DNA of 64,000 nt from Medakamo hakoo (taxonomy: Eukaryota > Chlorophyta > Trebouxiophyceae > Coccomyxaceae). The notes under the pieces are model-generated. The model saw nothing but the letters and a program-made list of their open reading frames with translations, made no database searches and was not told where the DNA came from. Within the stretch, counting starts at the first letter, position 1. Each line of letters begins with the position of its first letter. The stretch spans positions 124,001 to 188,000 of the forward strand of contig CP089451.1 of the NCBI GenBank assembly GCA_026636295.1. Direction: 5' to 3'. Shown here one piece after another: positions 1-10,621 of this stretch. The translations under genes were made by a program, and so were the position numbers.

Positions 1-453
1 CATGCGCGGCGCACTTTTTTTTTCTGCGGGCGCTTTTTTTTGAGTGGCGAAAAACGTGACGCCCGCGCATTGCGCTTCACGGCTTGCCGACACGCCCGTC
101 GGTCAGGCTGAGGCTTGTTTTCATGCCCAGCCGTCATACAGGGCGGAAGTGGGAGCGGAGGGTCTCCCGCCATCGCAGGCCCGCGCGCAGGCACTTTGCC
201 GCGTTCACACAAGACAGCGGCAAACGGGCGGGGCAACAAGGGAAAACTTTCGACACCCAGTGTCGGCGCGCCAATGCCCCCACCCACCGCCTGTCTCACC
301 TTGCGCGGCTTATCAGGGATCGGGTCGACCGCCGGGGCGGGGGCGGGGATGGACCGAGGCGAGGCGGCCTGTGTGGGGGTGGAGGGACGGGGGGAGGGGC
401 CGCACGACTCAGCTTTTGTGTTTCCGGGGTGTGCCAGCGCCCGGGGAGGTGCG
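1..453. other. Window edge, no gene recognised
   Basis: Open frames occur on both strands here but are Arg/Pro/Gly-rich and show no family signature. The stretch holds T-runs near the left edge. It is downstream of the 54-residue minus-strand gene, so part of it may be that gene's 3' UTR. I see no RNA gene or repeat. Confidence 0.4.
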
Positions 454-744
454 TCATGCTTTGAGGCTGTGGCTCACGCGCATTGGCCCCGCAATGCCCG
501 GTGGCAGGGCCAGCCCGACCCAGATCACGCTCTGGAAGGCGGAGGGAGGTGGCGGGCGACTGGTTTCCCGTGCGGGGCGGCGCCAAAGGCGCGCCGCACG
601 GACCGCAATGCCCACGAATTCCGTGGGCCAAGCTTTTTCGCGCTCTCAAAAACTCGCCTCGGCGCCCGCCACGACGCCCGGCACGAAAGCCGCCGCCCGC
701 GTGATAAGGGGGGTCATGGCCGCCCGGGCCTGAGAGACAGACAT
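454..744 (-). CDS. Small 54-residue protein, two exons, GC-AG intron
   Basis: I do not recognise this gene. Exon 1 runs 744-658 from an ATG in a good context (CCACCATG). Exon 2 runs 531-454 and ends at TGA. The intron would start with GCGAGT, a typical GC donor, and end with TTCCAG; splicing keeps the frame in phase 0. The predicted protein starts MSVSQARAAMTPLITRA and has a hydrophobic middle (VIWVGLALPPGIAGPM) that could be one membrane segment. The Ala/Arg-rich start could suit a mitochondrial or plastid small subunit, but that is inference. Without splicing the frame stops after 32 residues. It lies downstream of the DUF3054 gene on the same strand. Confidence 0.45.
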
Positions 745-820
745 GGTGGGCGTTGCGGCGGGGGTTTGTGGGGCGTGGGAAGTGGTGTCGGAAAGTGTGT
801 TGTGTTTTTTCTCAGAGTGT

Positions 821-840
821 CGCTCTATCTTCATAGAGCG
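821..840. repeat. Hairpin-forming inverted repeat
   Basis: CGCTCTAT and ATAGAGCG flank a four-base centre, making an 8-bp perfect stem. It lies between the stop of the DUF3054 gene (951) and the start of the 54-residue gene (744), both on minus. It could sit in the 3' UTR of one or the 5' leader of the other. No known regulatory family is assigned. Confidence 0.4.
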
Positions 841-950
841 GCCCCGCTCTTGCACGAGTGACCCGCCTCCTTCCTCGACCCCCACCACCGTCCCCCTGCC
901 CCTCCCCGCTCCCCACTCCACCCCCGCTCCCACGCACGCCCACACTCCCT

Positions 951-1924
951 CTACCACCGCTTGGTCAAGCTGGTCAGCAGCTGGAAAAATTCGAAGGGAG
1001 ACCCCCTCCGGTTCCCTCTCACCCCGCTCGCCGCGGGCGTCGGCGCGGCCGCCGCCAGGCCCGCCCGCCACCCGGCCAGGAACGCGAGCGTCACGCCCGC
1101 CGACACGGCGATGAACGCTTTCTCGGGCGGGTGACCCACGGCCAGAGAGCGCAGGACCAAGGACACGGGCGTGGCGACGGCCCAGGCTTTGGCGGCCCGG
1201 CCAGCGGCAGCGCCCGGGCTGTCCGCGCGCGCGGCGCGGCCGAGCGCGCCCGTGAGGCCGGCGCCGACCGCCCACCCCACCAGGAACGGGGCGGCGGTCC
1301 CAAGGACGGCGCCGGGGGCCAGGCCCTCACCGTGGTTGGCCCGGCCGATGGCGGCGAACAGCAGGAGGGCGGCGGCGTCGCCGAGTGCGAGGAGGATGGA
1401 ACGACTGCGTGTGGTGTTTTATTTTGTGAGGGAGGTGGGTCGCCGTTCGTCGCTGGGAACAGGCCCCGCGTCGCGTCGCGTCGCCTCTCACCCCATCCGC
1501 CGCCCGCCCCGCCACACAACTCACCCGACGCCGCCGTCCCCGCCCTGGCCCCGGTCCACAGCAGCCACACCGGCCCATGCTTCCTCGCCCAGGCGTTCGA
1601 CGCGCTCCAACTAAGAGGCGGGGTGAGAGAGAGGTGGTGGGAGGCGTGAGGGGCGAATGTGAAGCCAAAAAACACAGACGTCGGGTGCCAGTCGCCGCAA
1701 GCCCACACCATACACCCCCCTCAACTCACTTTCGTCCCAAGCGGCACCGTTGGCGGCGGCCGGGACGGCGGCGGGCGGGGCGCTGGAGCTTCAGGCGCGT
1801 CCTCTGGCGACGCGGCAGCGAGGACGACGCCAGTGCGGCCGACCTGGCCACGCCGGCGCAGAGGTGACGGGCACGACGCCGCCGGCCGGCGGGTGGCGGC
1901 CGGCGCGGGCAGGGCGGCGCGCAT
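951..1924 (-). CDS. DUF3054 membrane protein, probably plastid targeted
   Basis: The product is a 244-residue membrane protein of the DUF3054 family, whose function is unknown; relatives are common in bacteria. Exons are 1924-1730, 1610-1525 and 1404-951, and the junctions join in phase (65 codons; 28 codons plus 2 nt; 1 nt plus 151 codons). Residues 1-65 are Arg/Ala/Pro-rich and look like an organelle transit peptide. From about residue 97 the family pattern is clear: a hydrophobic helix with LGDAAALLLFAAIGR, then HGEGL, FLVGW, a tryptophan helix (RAAKAWAVATPVSLVLRSL) and a last helix ending FLAGWRAG. Donors are GTGAGT and acceptors TTAG and CGCAG. Plastid location is inferred. Confidence 0.8.
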
Positions 1925-2347
1925 GGAGGCAGGGGCGGGAGGCTCTAGGGGCTTGCCACAGGTGAATGAGTGGCGTGTGGGAAGGCTGGCCGGCCGGCGC
2001 TGGGTTCACTCCTGGGTCTGAGGATGAGGTGTGTGTGTGGGGACGGGCACAACCCATCCCCATCCCATCAACTGAGAGAAAAAAGAGACGGCGGAGACGA
2101 GTCGCTTTTTTTTTGGCTGTTGGCACAAACGCACGGAGGGCGCGTACAGGCGCGAAAGATAACACGACCTCTCCCGTCCCGCACGTCCCACCCCCGCTGC
2201 GTCCGCGGAACAGACACGGCCCCCGAAAAAACTCGCTCTCTCTCCTCTCCAAACCCACCCAACACACTGATAAGAAAAAAAGCTCTGGCAGCAGGGAAGG
2301 GGGGGCCGCACACACGGCACTCCCCTCCCACCACCCCGCTCCCCCGC
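1925..2347. other. Intergenic, uS4 3' side to DUF3054 5' side
   Basis: About 420 bp between the stop of uS4 and the start of the DUF3054 gene, both on minus. It must contain the uS4 3' UTR and the DUF3054 promoter. A short A/T-run patch near 2085-2115 stands out from the GC background. I see no further gene. Confidence 0.4.
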
Positions 2348-3734
2348 TCACTCCTCCTCCTCGCCGGCTTCCTCCTCCTCGTCGCCGCCGCCGCCGCCGC
2401 CCGCCTTGCGCGCCTTCTTCGCGGCGATGGCCTTGCGCTTGTTGCGGCCCGGGCGGCCGCCGCCAAAGGGCGAGTGCAGCGCGAAGTCGATGTGCTTCTG
2501 GGCGTCGACGCGGACCATAAAGGACGGCACGTTGACCAGCTGCTTGCCGACGCGGATGTGGCGCTGGCGGATCAGGACGCGGGCGTGGTGGACCGACTTG
2601 GCCAGGCCCAGCTTGAAGACGAGCGTCTGCAGGCGGCGCTCCAGGAAGTCGGACGGCGTCAGGGCCAGCACGTAATCCAACTTGTTCTGGGACTCATCCA
2701 GGACGCCGTACCGGTACATGCGGCGCAGCAGGGCCTCGCCCTCGAACAGGCGGCGCGGGTCCTTGTCGTCCAGGGTCAGCAGCGTGCGCGCGGCCTGGCG
2801 GATCTTGGACAGCGCCATCTGGACGCGCCACAGCTCGCGCTTGTTGCGCAGGCCGTACTCGCCGACCGTCTTCATTTCCGCGTCCAGGCGTTCCTTCTCG
2901 AAGGGGCGGCGCGGCTTCTTGAAGGTCTTGCCATCTGTGCGCGGGGAGGGAAGGTGGGGAGGCAGGGAGAGCGTGGAGGGGGAGGTGTGAGCGGGGGGCG
3001 GGTGGGTGGTCGGACCGATCGAGTTTTTGCGCCCCGCGGAAAACGCGCGCCAGCTCCCAGGCGGCAAGGGCACGCCACGCCCGATCTTGCGTTCACAGCA
3101 AAGATCAGGCCCACTGCTGTCCAGCGGGGCCAAAATCACGGGCGTGCGGAGTCGCCGCAGCGGCCGGCGGCGGCCCGGCTTGGCCGTGCGCGCGCTCGGT
3201 CGACGGCGGCGGCCGTACAGCGGCCGCGCACGCGCCGCCGTGGAGCCCGGGTGTGCGCGCACACGGGCGTGCAGCCTATACCACGGCATTGCGGAAAAGC
3301 TTTGGCCGCCTCCAGCCCCACGGCCGGGCGTGGAGGAGTACAGGCGGCGGCTGGGCGGGCCGACGCCCGCCCGCGCCGTCGGCAAACCCATCAACCGCCT
3401 CTTGCGCCCCGCCGCCGACCCGGACACGGCCGTGGATGCAGCAACGCGCCACACCAGAGCGTGCACCACATTGGTGGCTATCGCGCCAAGAGGGCGGCAG
3501 GGTGTGGCAGGCGCCACGCAGGCGGTGCGCGAGGGTGCAGGGGCACCCTGGTTTGACGGCTCTTTGTCTGCCCGCGCGCCGCCGCCGCGCCTTTCTGCCC
3601 GCCGATGCCGCCGCGCCGCGCTCCCTTTGCCCTGCCAAAACACTGCCCCGCGCATGCCCAGGCGGGGACTGGGCCCTCAAGCTCCAAGAAAAAGGGGACA
3701 ACGGACAATTGTTATAGAAAGCGATCTTGACCAT
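2348..3734 (-). CDS. RPS9: 40S ribosomal protein S9 (uS4)
   Basis: This is the cytosolic small-subunit protein uS4 (eukaryotic S9), which binds 18S rRNA near the decoding region. Exon 1 is only 28 nt (3734-3707) and encodes MVKIAFYNN plus one base. Exon 2 is 2934-2348. Joining them restores [15 protein letters not shown], the plant-type start of the family. The S4 core follows: [44 protein letters not shown], and the S4 RNA-binding part with [17 protein letters not shown], then [14 protein letters not shown]. The predicted length is 204 residues, normal for the family, with a Gly/Glu-rich tail. The 772-nt intron has an unusual donor (GTCCGT), but the phase and the restored protein support it. 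Confidence 0.93.
2935..3706 (-). other. Long first intron of uS4
   Basis: A 772-nt intron, long for this locus. Ribosomal protein introns often host snoRNAs. I looked for C/D box (RUGAUGA, CUGA) and H/ACA layouts and could not support one by eye. Nothing else is recognised inside. Confidence 0.6.
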
Positions 3735-3956
3735 TTTTCTTTTTTGCTGCTGCGCGGGGAGCCGGCGGCAACTCGCACGAGTTCAGGTTGTGAGAGCACA
3801 GGTCTGGTTTTCCCCCACCCCCCTGTCTCTACCTGGCCTCCCTCCCTCGGGCCTGGCTCCCTCCCTCTGTCCACCATCCTCAACCCGCCCCTCACACCGC
3901 CCCTCCTGGCGCCCAGGAATGAAAACCTCAAAACGCGTCCGCCGGCCTCGCCGTCT

Positions 3957-4502
3957 TTACAGCCGCGCCGCGCCGTCGCGCACGCCACCCCCGCCCCGCT
4001 GCTTCCCAACCTCTGCCGCCAGCTCACCAAAAAACGCTTTGATCCGCCTGGCATTGCAGCCGAAATCACCTTTCCCCACCCGGCTGCGGCTGCGACCGTC
4101 CACGACCGTCCCGTCGCCCGCCCCGTCTGGCCGGAAGCGGAAAGTGAAGTCGTCCCGGAAACGCATCAGCCGCGTGGTCGCGACGCCTTCCAGGCGCGTC
4201 GCGTCGGCGGCCAGAATCTCCCACCGCGGCATGCGAGCTGCGGCGCGGACGGCCGCTGCCGCAACGTCAGCCACAGGCACGCCCGGGAAGTGGAGCGTCT
4301 TCAGGTCCGGGTAACCCGACCGGATGGACGGGATGAAGGCGCGGGGTAGCGGCGGGATGCCGGCGTCGGGGCGGAAGGACGGCGGGTCTTCTAAATCGGT
4401 GGCGACGTCGTTGATGACGGGGTACTTGAAAGCGGCCGACATGGTGGCTAGCACAGCGACGGCCTGGGCGGACCGGATGAGCGTGCGGCGCCGGATGCGC
4501 AT
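3957..4502 (-). CDS. DUF1499 protein
   Basis: A 181-residue protein of the DUF1499 family, of unknown function; plant members are often thylakoid lumen proteins. The family pattern spans nearly the whole chain: INDVATDLEDPPSF near residues 30-45, the Tyr-Pro and leucine-rich middle, a threonine and aspartate stretch (RFRDDFTFRFRP), then SRSRVGKGDFGCNARRIKAF, the most conserved block. The start at 4502 is the first ATG in the frame and gives MRIRRRTLIRSAQAVAVL, a hydrophobic leader with an Arg-Arg pair that resembles a Tat-type lumen signal. A separate upstream transit exon could exist but none was found. It shares a 338-bp divergent spacer with PDS5. Confidence 0.8.
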   Translation of the reverse strand: MRIRRRTLIRSAQAVAVLATMSAAFKYPVINDVATDLEDPPSFRPDAGIPPLPRAFIPSIRSGYPDLKTLHFPGVPVADVAAAAVRAAARMPRWEILAADATRLEGVATTRLMRFRDDFTFRFRPDGAGDGTVVDGRSRSRVGKGDFGCNARRIKAFFGELAAEVGKQRGGGGVRDGAARL

Positions 4503-4840
4503 GGAAAAAAAGGGGGGTGGAGAGTGGGTTGGAAGAGAGGTGCAAAGGCCGTCTCCTTCCCTTCTCTCCCTTTCAGCCACTCTCGGACTGAAAACACACT
4601 CGCGCACGCGGGGCTGTGTGGAATGGACCTGACGGCCGCGGCAGGTCGTGGGGCGAGGGTCGAAGTGCGCGGGCGAGTCGCAGTCTCGCGGGGCGATGAC
4701 GGCGGAACACGCAAGTGAAGCCCCCTGACGCGTTTTTTCTTCGCTCGCACTCAGACTTCCAATCCGTGTCTCGCGGTTTGGGCGTGTGGCGCGCTTCACA
4801 CACCCGCTCCACGCTCCACACTCCACCCACTCAAGCCACC
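4503..4840. promoter_or_regulatory. Divergent spacer, DUF1499 / PDS5
   Basis: A 338-bp spacer between two start codons on opposite strands, so it must hold both promoters or a shared one. It is pyrimidine-rich close to each ATG. No TATA box or known factor site could be supported. Confidence 0.5.
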
Positions 4841-7800
4841 ATGCCGCCCCGCCGCGGGGCGGCTGCCGCGGCGGCGGCCGCCGAGGCCGGCCCGTCTTCG
4901 CTGTCAACACCGACCGCCGGCGCACTCCTCACGGCCGCGGCCGTCAGGTCCTTAGCCAAGACGCTCACCCCACCGCCACGGGCCAAGGACGACCTGCTGA
5001 AGGCCCTGCGGGTGAGTGGAGGGAGGAGTTGTGGCGTTGGAACACGGCCTTTCTCCCCTTGTCCATCTGCCGTGCGACTGTTTCAAAGCGTGGCTGTGTC
5101 GCACGCACGCACGCCCGCCCGCCGCGCCCCACCTCGGCCCCTGGGCACCCGCCCAAACCATGCCAGCACGTAGCTCACACCCTTTCCTCCCCCCTGCACC
5201 AAATCAGGCCACGGGAGCCGCCCTGTCCGTCGCCCCACAAGCCCCGGCCGGCGCGCGCCTGGTCGCGCCGCTCGCCGACCCGCTCGTCGCCAAAGCCCTG
5301 CTGGACCACCGCGACAAGGTAGGGTGGCAGTGTGTGGTTCGCGGCCAACGCTTGGATGCCCTGGGCACTCGGTCCAACCGGTGGACGGAGCAACTGGCGC
5401 CTCCACGCGCCGGCCGCTTCCAATGCGCCCGCTGCCGAAACGTTTCTTGCATCTTGCCGCTATACGCTCTCACGCCCGGTCTCCGCCACCAACCATCAGG
5501 ACGTCCGCCTGGCCACGGCCTTCTGCCTGGCCCACCTCATGCGCCTGGCCGCGCCGGAAACGCCGTACACCACCGCCCAGCTGTGGGATGTCATGGCCGC
5601 GTTCATCGGCACGCTGCGCCGGCTGGGCGACGAAGCGCCGCCCGGTGGAGACGGCGGCGGCGCCAGCGGCGGCGGCGGTGAGGGCGGCGCGTTTGCGATG
5701 TGCGTGTCTGTCCTGGAAGCGTTGGCCGAGGTGAGGAAGTGGTGGGCTGGTGGCGGTGGTGGCGGGAAGAAAAGGACGCGGCGCCCCCCCCCCCCCCCCT
5801 CGCTTTCGAAACCACAGGCCGGCCCCCCTCGCCCCCCACCACCACCTTCCACGGGCCGGGGCCGCCCGCCCACGCCCCCTGCCCCGTGCGTGCCCCCACC
5901 CGCTCATCCCCCCCCTCCTCCCCGTCATCCCACCCGCAGGTCAAAGCCGGCCTCCTCGCCCTGGACTTTGACACGCCGTCCGTCGGCCGCGACCTCGCGA
6001 CCGTCGTCTTTGACGCGGTCTCGCCGTCCAACGCGCCGGCCGTCCGGGCGCCCGCCTTCTCCCTCCTGGCCGCCATGCTGGACGAAGGCGGCGGCGGGGC
6101 GGCGGGCGAAGCCCCGCCCGCTTTGGTCGACGTCGTCCTCGCCCAGCTGCTGCCGGCCCGCGCGGCCGCCGCACCGGCCGCCGCGGCGGTGGCGCGCGAC
6201 CTCCTGTCCGCGTGCCAGTCCCGCATGCAGCCCCGCGTCCAGCGGGCGCTGGTGTCGGCCGTGACGGGCGGGCGCAGCGGCGCGGGCGCGGGCGCCGCCG
6301 CCGACGCCGACGAGGAAGAAGAGGGCGACGACGCCGACGGCGGTGCGGCGCCCGCCCTGGGCGGCCGCCTGTCGCCGTCCGACGCGCGCGCGCTCTGCTC
6401 CGCCGTCGCGGCCGCCGCGCCGACCGCCCTCCTGCCCGTCCTGCCCCACCTGGTGGGCGAGCTGCAGGCCGAAGACCCGGCCCGCCGCCTGCGGGCCGCG
6501 GACTTGGTGGCCGGGCTGCTGACGGGCGGGGGCGGGGGCGGGGGTGGGGAGGGCGGCGGCCCGCCCGCCGCGGCCGCCGCCGGCGACGCCCCGCGCGACG
6601 CTTCTCCCCCGCCCGGTCCGACCGCGCCCGCGGCGCTGGATGCCGCGTCGGGCGACCTGGCGTCCGCCCTGCTGCGCCGGTGCCGGGACAGGGCGCCCGC
6701 CGTGCGGCGCCACGTGCTGGGCCTCGTCCCGCGCCTGGTCCGGTCCGTCGCCGGCCCGGGCGCGCCCGCCGTCCGGTCCGACGCCCTGGCCGAAGCCACG
6801 GGCCGGCTGCTCGACCCGGACGACAAAGTCCGGGCGGCCGCCGTCTCTGCTGTGTGCGGCTGCGCGGCCGCCGGCCTGCACTTTGTCACCGTGCCGGCCC
6901 TCGCCGCGCTCGCCGACCGCCTTCTCGACACCCGCCCGGCCGTCGCGCGCGCCGCGTCGGCCGGCTTGTTGGGCCTCTTCCGCACGCACGCCGCCCGCCG
7001 GGCCGGCGTCGTGTCCGCCGGCGAAGAGCTGGTGCTCTGGGTGCCGGGCCGCCTGGCCGCGGCGGCCGGCCGGTCGCCCGACCTGCGCGCGTTCCTGCTC
7101 GAGGCGCTGTGCGCGCAGCGGCCGGGCGGCGGCGGCGGCGGCGGCGCGCCCGCCGGCCCGTCCACGTCCTACTGCCTGCTGCCCGCCCGGCTGCCGCCGG
7201 CGGAAGCCGCGCGCCAGTGGGGCGCCGCCTTCATGCACGCGGGCCCGGCGGAGCGGGCGGGGCTGCTGGCCCTGCTGGCGGGGCGGGCGGCCGCGGCCAA
7301 GTGCGTCCGCGACGCGCTCGCGGCGCGCGAGGCCCGGGCGGCCGGGGAGGAAGGCGCGGGCGGCCGCCTGGACGCGACGCTGCGCGCCCTGGCCGCGCAC
7401 TGGCCCCCCGACGGCGGCCCGGCCGGCGACGGGGGGGCGGGCCCGCCCACCCTGCTGCGCCGCGAGCGCGCGGCCTCCGGCCTGGCCGCCCTCTTCGACC
7501 ACGTCGACCGGTCCCTGTTCCGGGCGCTGGGCGCCCTGGCGGCGCCGGGAGTGCGGGCCGCGGACGCGGCGGCCGCCGCGGCCGAAGTCGTCGCCCGCGC
7601 GCCCCGGTCGGGCGGCGGCGCGGGCTCGGCGGCCGCCGACGCGGCGCGCGGCCTCGTTGCGCGCGTCGTGCCCTCCCTCCTGTCCCCCGACGTCGTCCCC
7701 GCCCTGTTCGCGGCCGCGGCCGGCGCGGCCGCGTCGTCCGCCGCGGCCGCCGCCGCCGATCCGGCCGTCGCCGCCGCGGCGGCGGGCCCGGACCACACCC

Positions 7801-9986
7801 CGCCGCCGGACGCCCGCTTCGCGTCCGCCTGCCTGGCCCTGCTGGCCGAGGGCGCGGCGTCCGACCCGACCCTGTTTGCCCGTGCGGCGCCGCCCGCGGC
7901 GGCCGCCCTGTCCTCCGACGACGCCCGCCTGCGCACGACGGCGCTGCTGGTCCTGGGCGCGGCGGGTGAAGCCATGCGTGCCGCGGCGGACGAAGCGTCG
8001 GCCGGGGCCGGCGGCTCGGACGCGGACGACGACGCGCTCGACGCCGCGGCCGACGCGCTCGCGGCCACCGCGCGCGAGGGCCCGCCGGCCGAGGCGGCCG
8101 CCGCCGTCCGGGCCCTGGCGGCCCTCCTGCCTCCCGACGCCGCCACCAAGGCGTTGCGCGCCCTGGCCCAGCGCCACATGCGCACGCTGGGTGCGTCGGC
8201 AGGCGGCGGCGGCGGCGGCGGCGGCCGCGGCGGCGGGGGGGCGTCCCTGGGCGCGCCGCGCCGCCTGCGCGTCGCGCTCGCCGCGCTCGGCGCGGTCGGC
8301 GCGGCCCGCCCGGCCGCCTTCGCGCCGCACGCGGCCGCCATGGCGGACTGGGTGCTGCACACGCTCCTGCCGGCCAAGGGCAGGGCGCTGGTGGGGGTGG
8401 GCGGCGGCGCCGACGCCGCGCCACCGCCCGCCGGTCTCGGCCCGCGCTCGGCGGCGGCCGCGCTCGCCGCGACCGCCGACGCGGCGTCGGCCCTGCGCGC
8501 GGCCGGCGTCGAAGAACTGGCCCGCGCCCTGGTCCCGCGCGCGCCGTCCACCCGCCCGACAGCCGAAGCCGCGGCGGCTGCGGATGCGGCGCTGCCGGAG
8601 CTGGCGGCCCTGCTGGACTACGGCCTGGCCGACGGCAGCGGCGCGCCGCCGCCGGGCGACGCGGCGCCGGGGGCGACCGCCGACGCGGCCGGCCGCGGCG
8701 CCGCGCTCGTCCGCCTGTCCGCGGCCAAGGCCATCCTCCGCCTGGTCCGCTCCCCGCTGGACGCCCGCGTCCCCGCCGGCGCCTACCTGGGCATGGCCCT
8801 CACCGTCCAGGACCCGGAAGCCGACGTGCGGGTCGGGTTCACGGACGCCCTGGTCTCGTCGCTCGGGCGCCTGGCGGCGTCGCCGGGCGCGCGCTCCGCC
8901 AAAGTCGCGGCGCCCCTCGCCCTGGCCGCCGCCGACCCGTCCCGGTCCGCGCGCGCCCGGGCGGGCGCGGCGTTGGCGCGGTATGTGGGCGTGAGGCGCG
9001 GCGCGGCCGCCGCGTCTGCGCGGGCGCGGGCGGCGCGCGCGGCGGCGGCCGGCGCCGGCGGCGGCGAGGGGGGTGGGCCGCACCCGCACCACCCGGCCAC
9101 GGGCGCGGCCACCACCCTCATCCACGAGGGCCCCGAATTCCTGCTGGCCTACCTGGCCGCGGTCCTGGCCCACCACCCGGACCTGCCGCCCGTGCCTTCC
9201 CTGGCCTCGGGCGTGGCGGGCCTGGACGCGGCGGGCCGGGCGGCCCTGCCGGCCCCCGGTGCGCTCGCCCCCTTTGCGGCGATGCTGCAGTTTGCGCTCG
9301 AACCGCTCCTGGCGGCGCCGCCCGGCGGGTCGCCGCCCGGCACCCCGCCCGGCGCCCCCGCCCACGCCGCGTGTAAAATCCTGCGGGCCGTGCGCGCCGC
9401 GGACGACGGCACGCCCGAACCGGCGGGCGGGGCCCTGGCGCTGGTGGCGGAGATGGGGCTCGCGCTGGCGCGCGCGCTCAGCGCGCGCGCGGCGGGCGGT
9501 GGGCCGCCCCTCCCCGGTCCGTCCGCCGCGGACGCCGCGGACCGCGTCCCGGGCGGCGTCCCCCTCCCCCGGTCCCTGTACCGGGCCCCGGACCCGCCGC
9601 GCCCGCGCCTGGCCGACGGCGCGTGCCTGCCGCCCGGGTGGCGGCCCGTGCTGGTGGAGGGCCTGGTGCCGGGCGGGGTCGGCGAGGCGGCGGCCGCGCC
9701 GCCGCCCAAGCGGCCGCGGGCCAAAAAGGAGGGGGGTGGGTGGGCGCCGGCCGCCGCGCCCAAGCGGGCCAAGCCGGCTGCTCCTGCCGCTGCCCCGCCA
9801 CCCGCCAAGAAGAAGGCGGCGCCGGTCCCGGCCAAGAAAAAGAAGAAGGCCTCTTCTTTTTCGGAAGGCGAGGAGGAGGAAGAAAACGCGCGGCCGGCTG
9901 GGCGCGGCGGTCGTGGCAAGGCGGCGGCTGCGGCCGTTGCTGCGCCGCCCGCCCGCCCGGCGCGTACGCTGCGGTCGCGCCAATGA
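4841..9986 (+). CDS. PDS5: Sister chromatid cohesion protein PDS5
   Basis: PDS5 is the HEAT-repeat regulator that binds cohesin and controls its loading, release and acetylation in the nucleus. Exons are 4841-5011, 5208-5318, 5500-5730 and 5940-9986, all joined in phase 0, giving 1519 residues. Near the N-terminus, DHRDKDVRLATAFCLAHLMR followed by APETPYTTAQLW is the diagnostic start of the PDS5 repeats. A further anchor across the next junctions is VLEALAEVKAGLLALDF. The middle is HEAT-like and very Ala-rich, with Gly and Asp/Glu inserts. The last ~100 residues are a Lys/Pro/Ala-rich tail (KRPRAKKEGGG, PAKKKKK), typical for nuclear PDS5 proteins. The last exon is 4.0 kb with no intron. Confidence 0.85.
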
Positions 9987-10621
9987 TGAAGACAGACTTG
10001 CGTGTTTGGGGTGTGAGAGAGAGAGAGGGAGGGAGGGAGGGAGAGGGAGACCATCATCAACACAATGCCTTGCAAGTCCGGGGAAGGACGGGAGGAGAGG
10101 AAAAAAGGAGGGGGTGGGGTGGACGGGGCGTGTGAAGCGTACAGGAGAAGTGCGCCCTCTGCCACTCCATCATTTTTTTGCCTATCACCTCTGCCCGCGC
10201 ACCACAGGTACACACCCTTTCCTCCATCAAGGTACGTGGTCGGACCACGGACATCCAGCTTCAGTCGGCGTGGATGGGGCGGCAGTTAACGCGTGGCACG
10301 GCGGCGACGGGGGCGCTTCCGGAAACGAATGCGCGGGAGGGGACGCTAGCCCGGCTGGCGGAGGAGGGGAGTGGCGAGGCCGCCCAGGGTGGCCTGGCAT
10401 GGGCGCGGCCGGTCGCGCTTTTGCGCCTATAGTGAGCTGACGAATGTTGCAGTGTCATCAAGCCGCAAATGCGCGACGGAGCCGGGGTTCGGCCGTGCGC
10501 GCCGCCGCCCACAAGAAAACCGGCCGGGCGGTGCATGCCAAAGACAGGGCGACGGCGCGCTCAACCAACCATGCCCATCCCCATCCCTCTCCCCGCCCCC
10601 CAACCACCAGCCAGACCAACC
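9987..10621. other. Intergenic region after PDS5
   Basis: About 635 bp. It starts with a purine tract (about 10015-10050) of GA and GGGA repeats that could fold as a G-quadruplex. Around 10178-10536 short open frames exist on both strands; the minus frame is Ser/Ala/Arg-rich like a transit peptide (near 10300-10420), but no following exon could be joined to it. I call no gene here. Confidence 0.4.

Noticed and set aside
5925-9983. 1352-codon open frame antisense to PDS5
   Set aside because: Arg/Gly/Gln-rich without any fold or motif; it arises because GC-rich codons on plus leave few stops on minus. PDS5 on plus has clear homology.
10178-10536. Small open frames on both strands after PDS5
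   Set aside because: The minus one resembles a transit peptide but has no joinable next exon; the plus one has no family. Not enough to call a gene.
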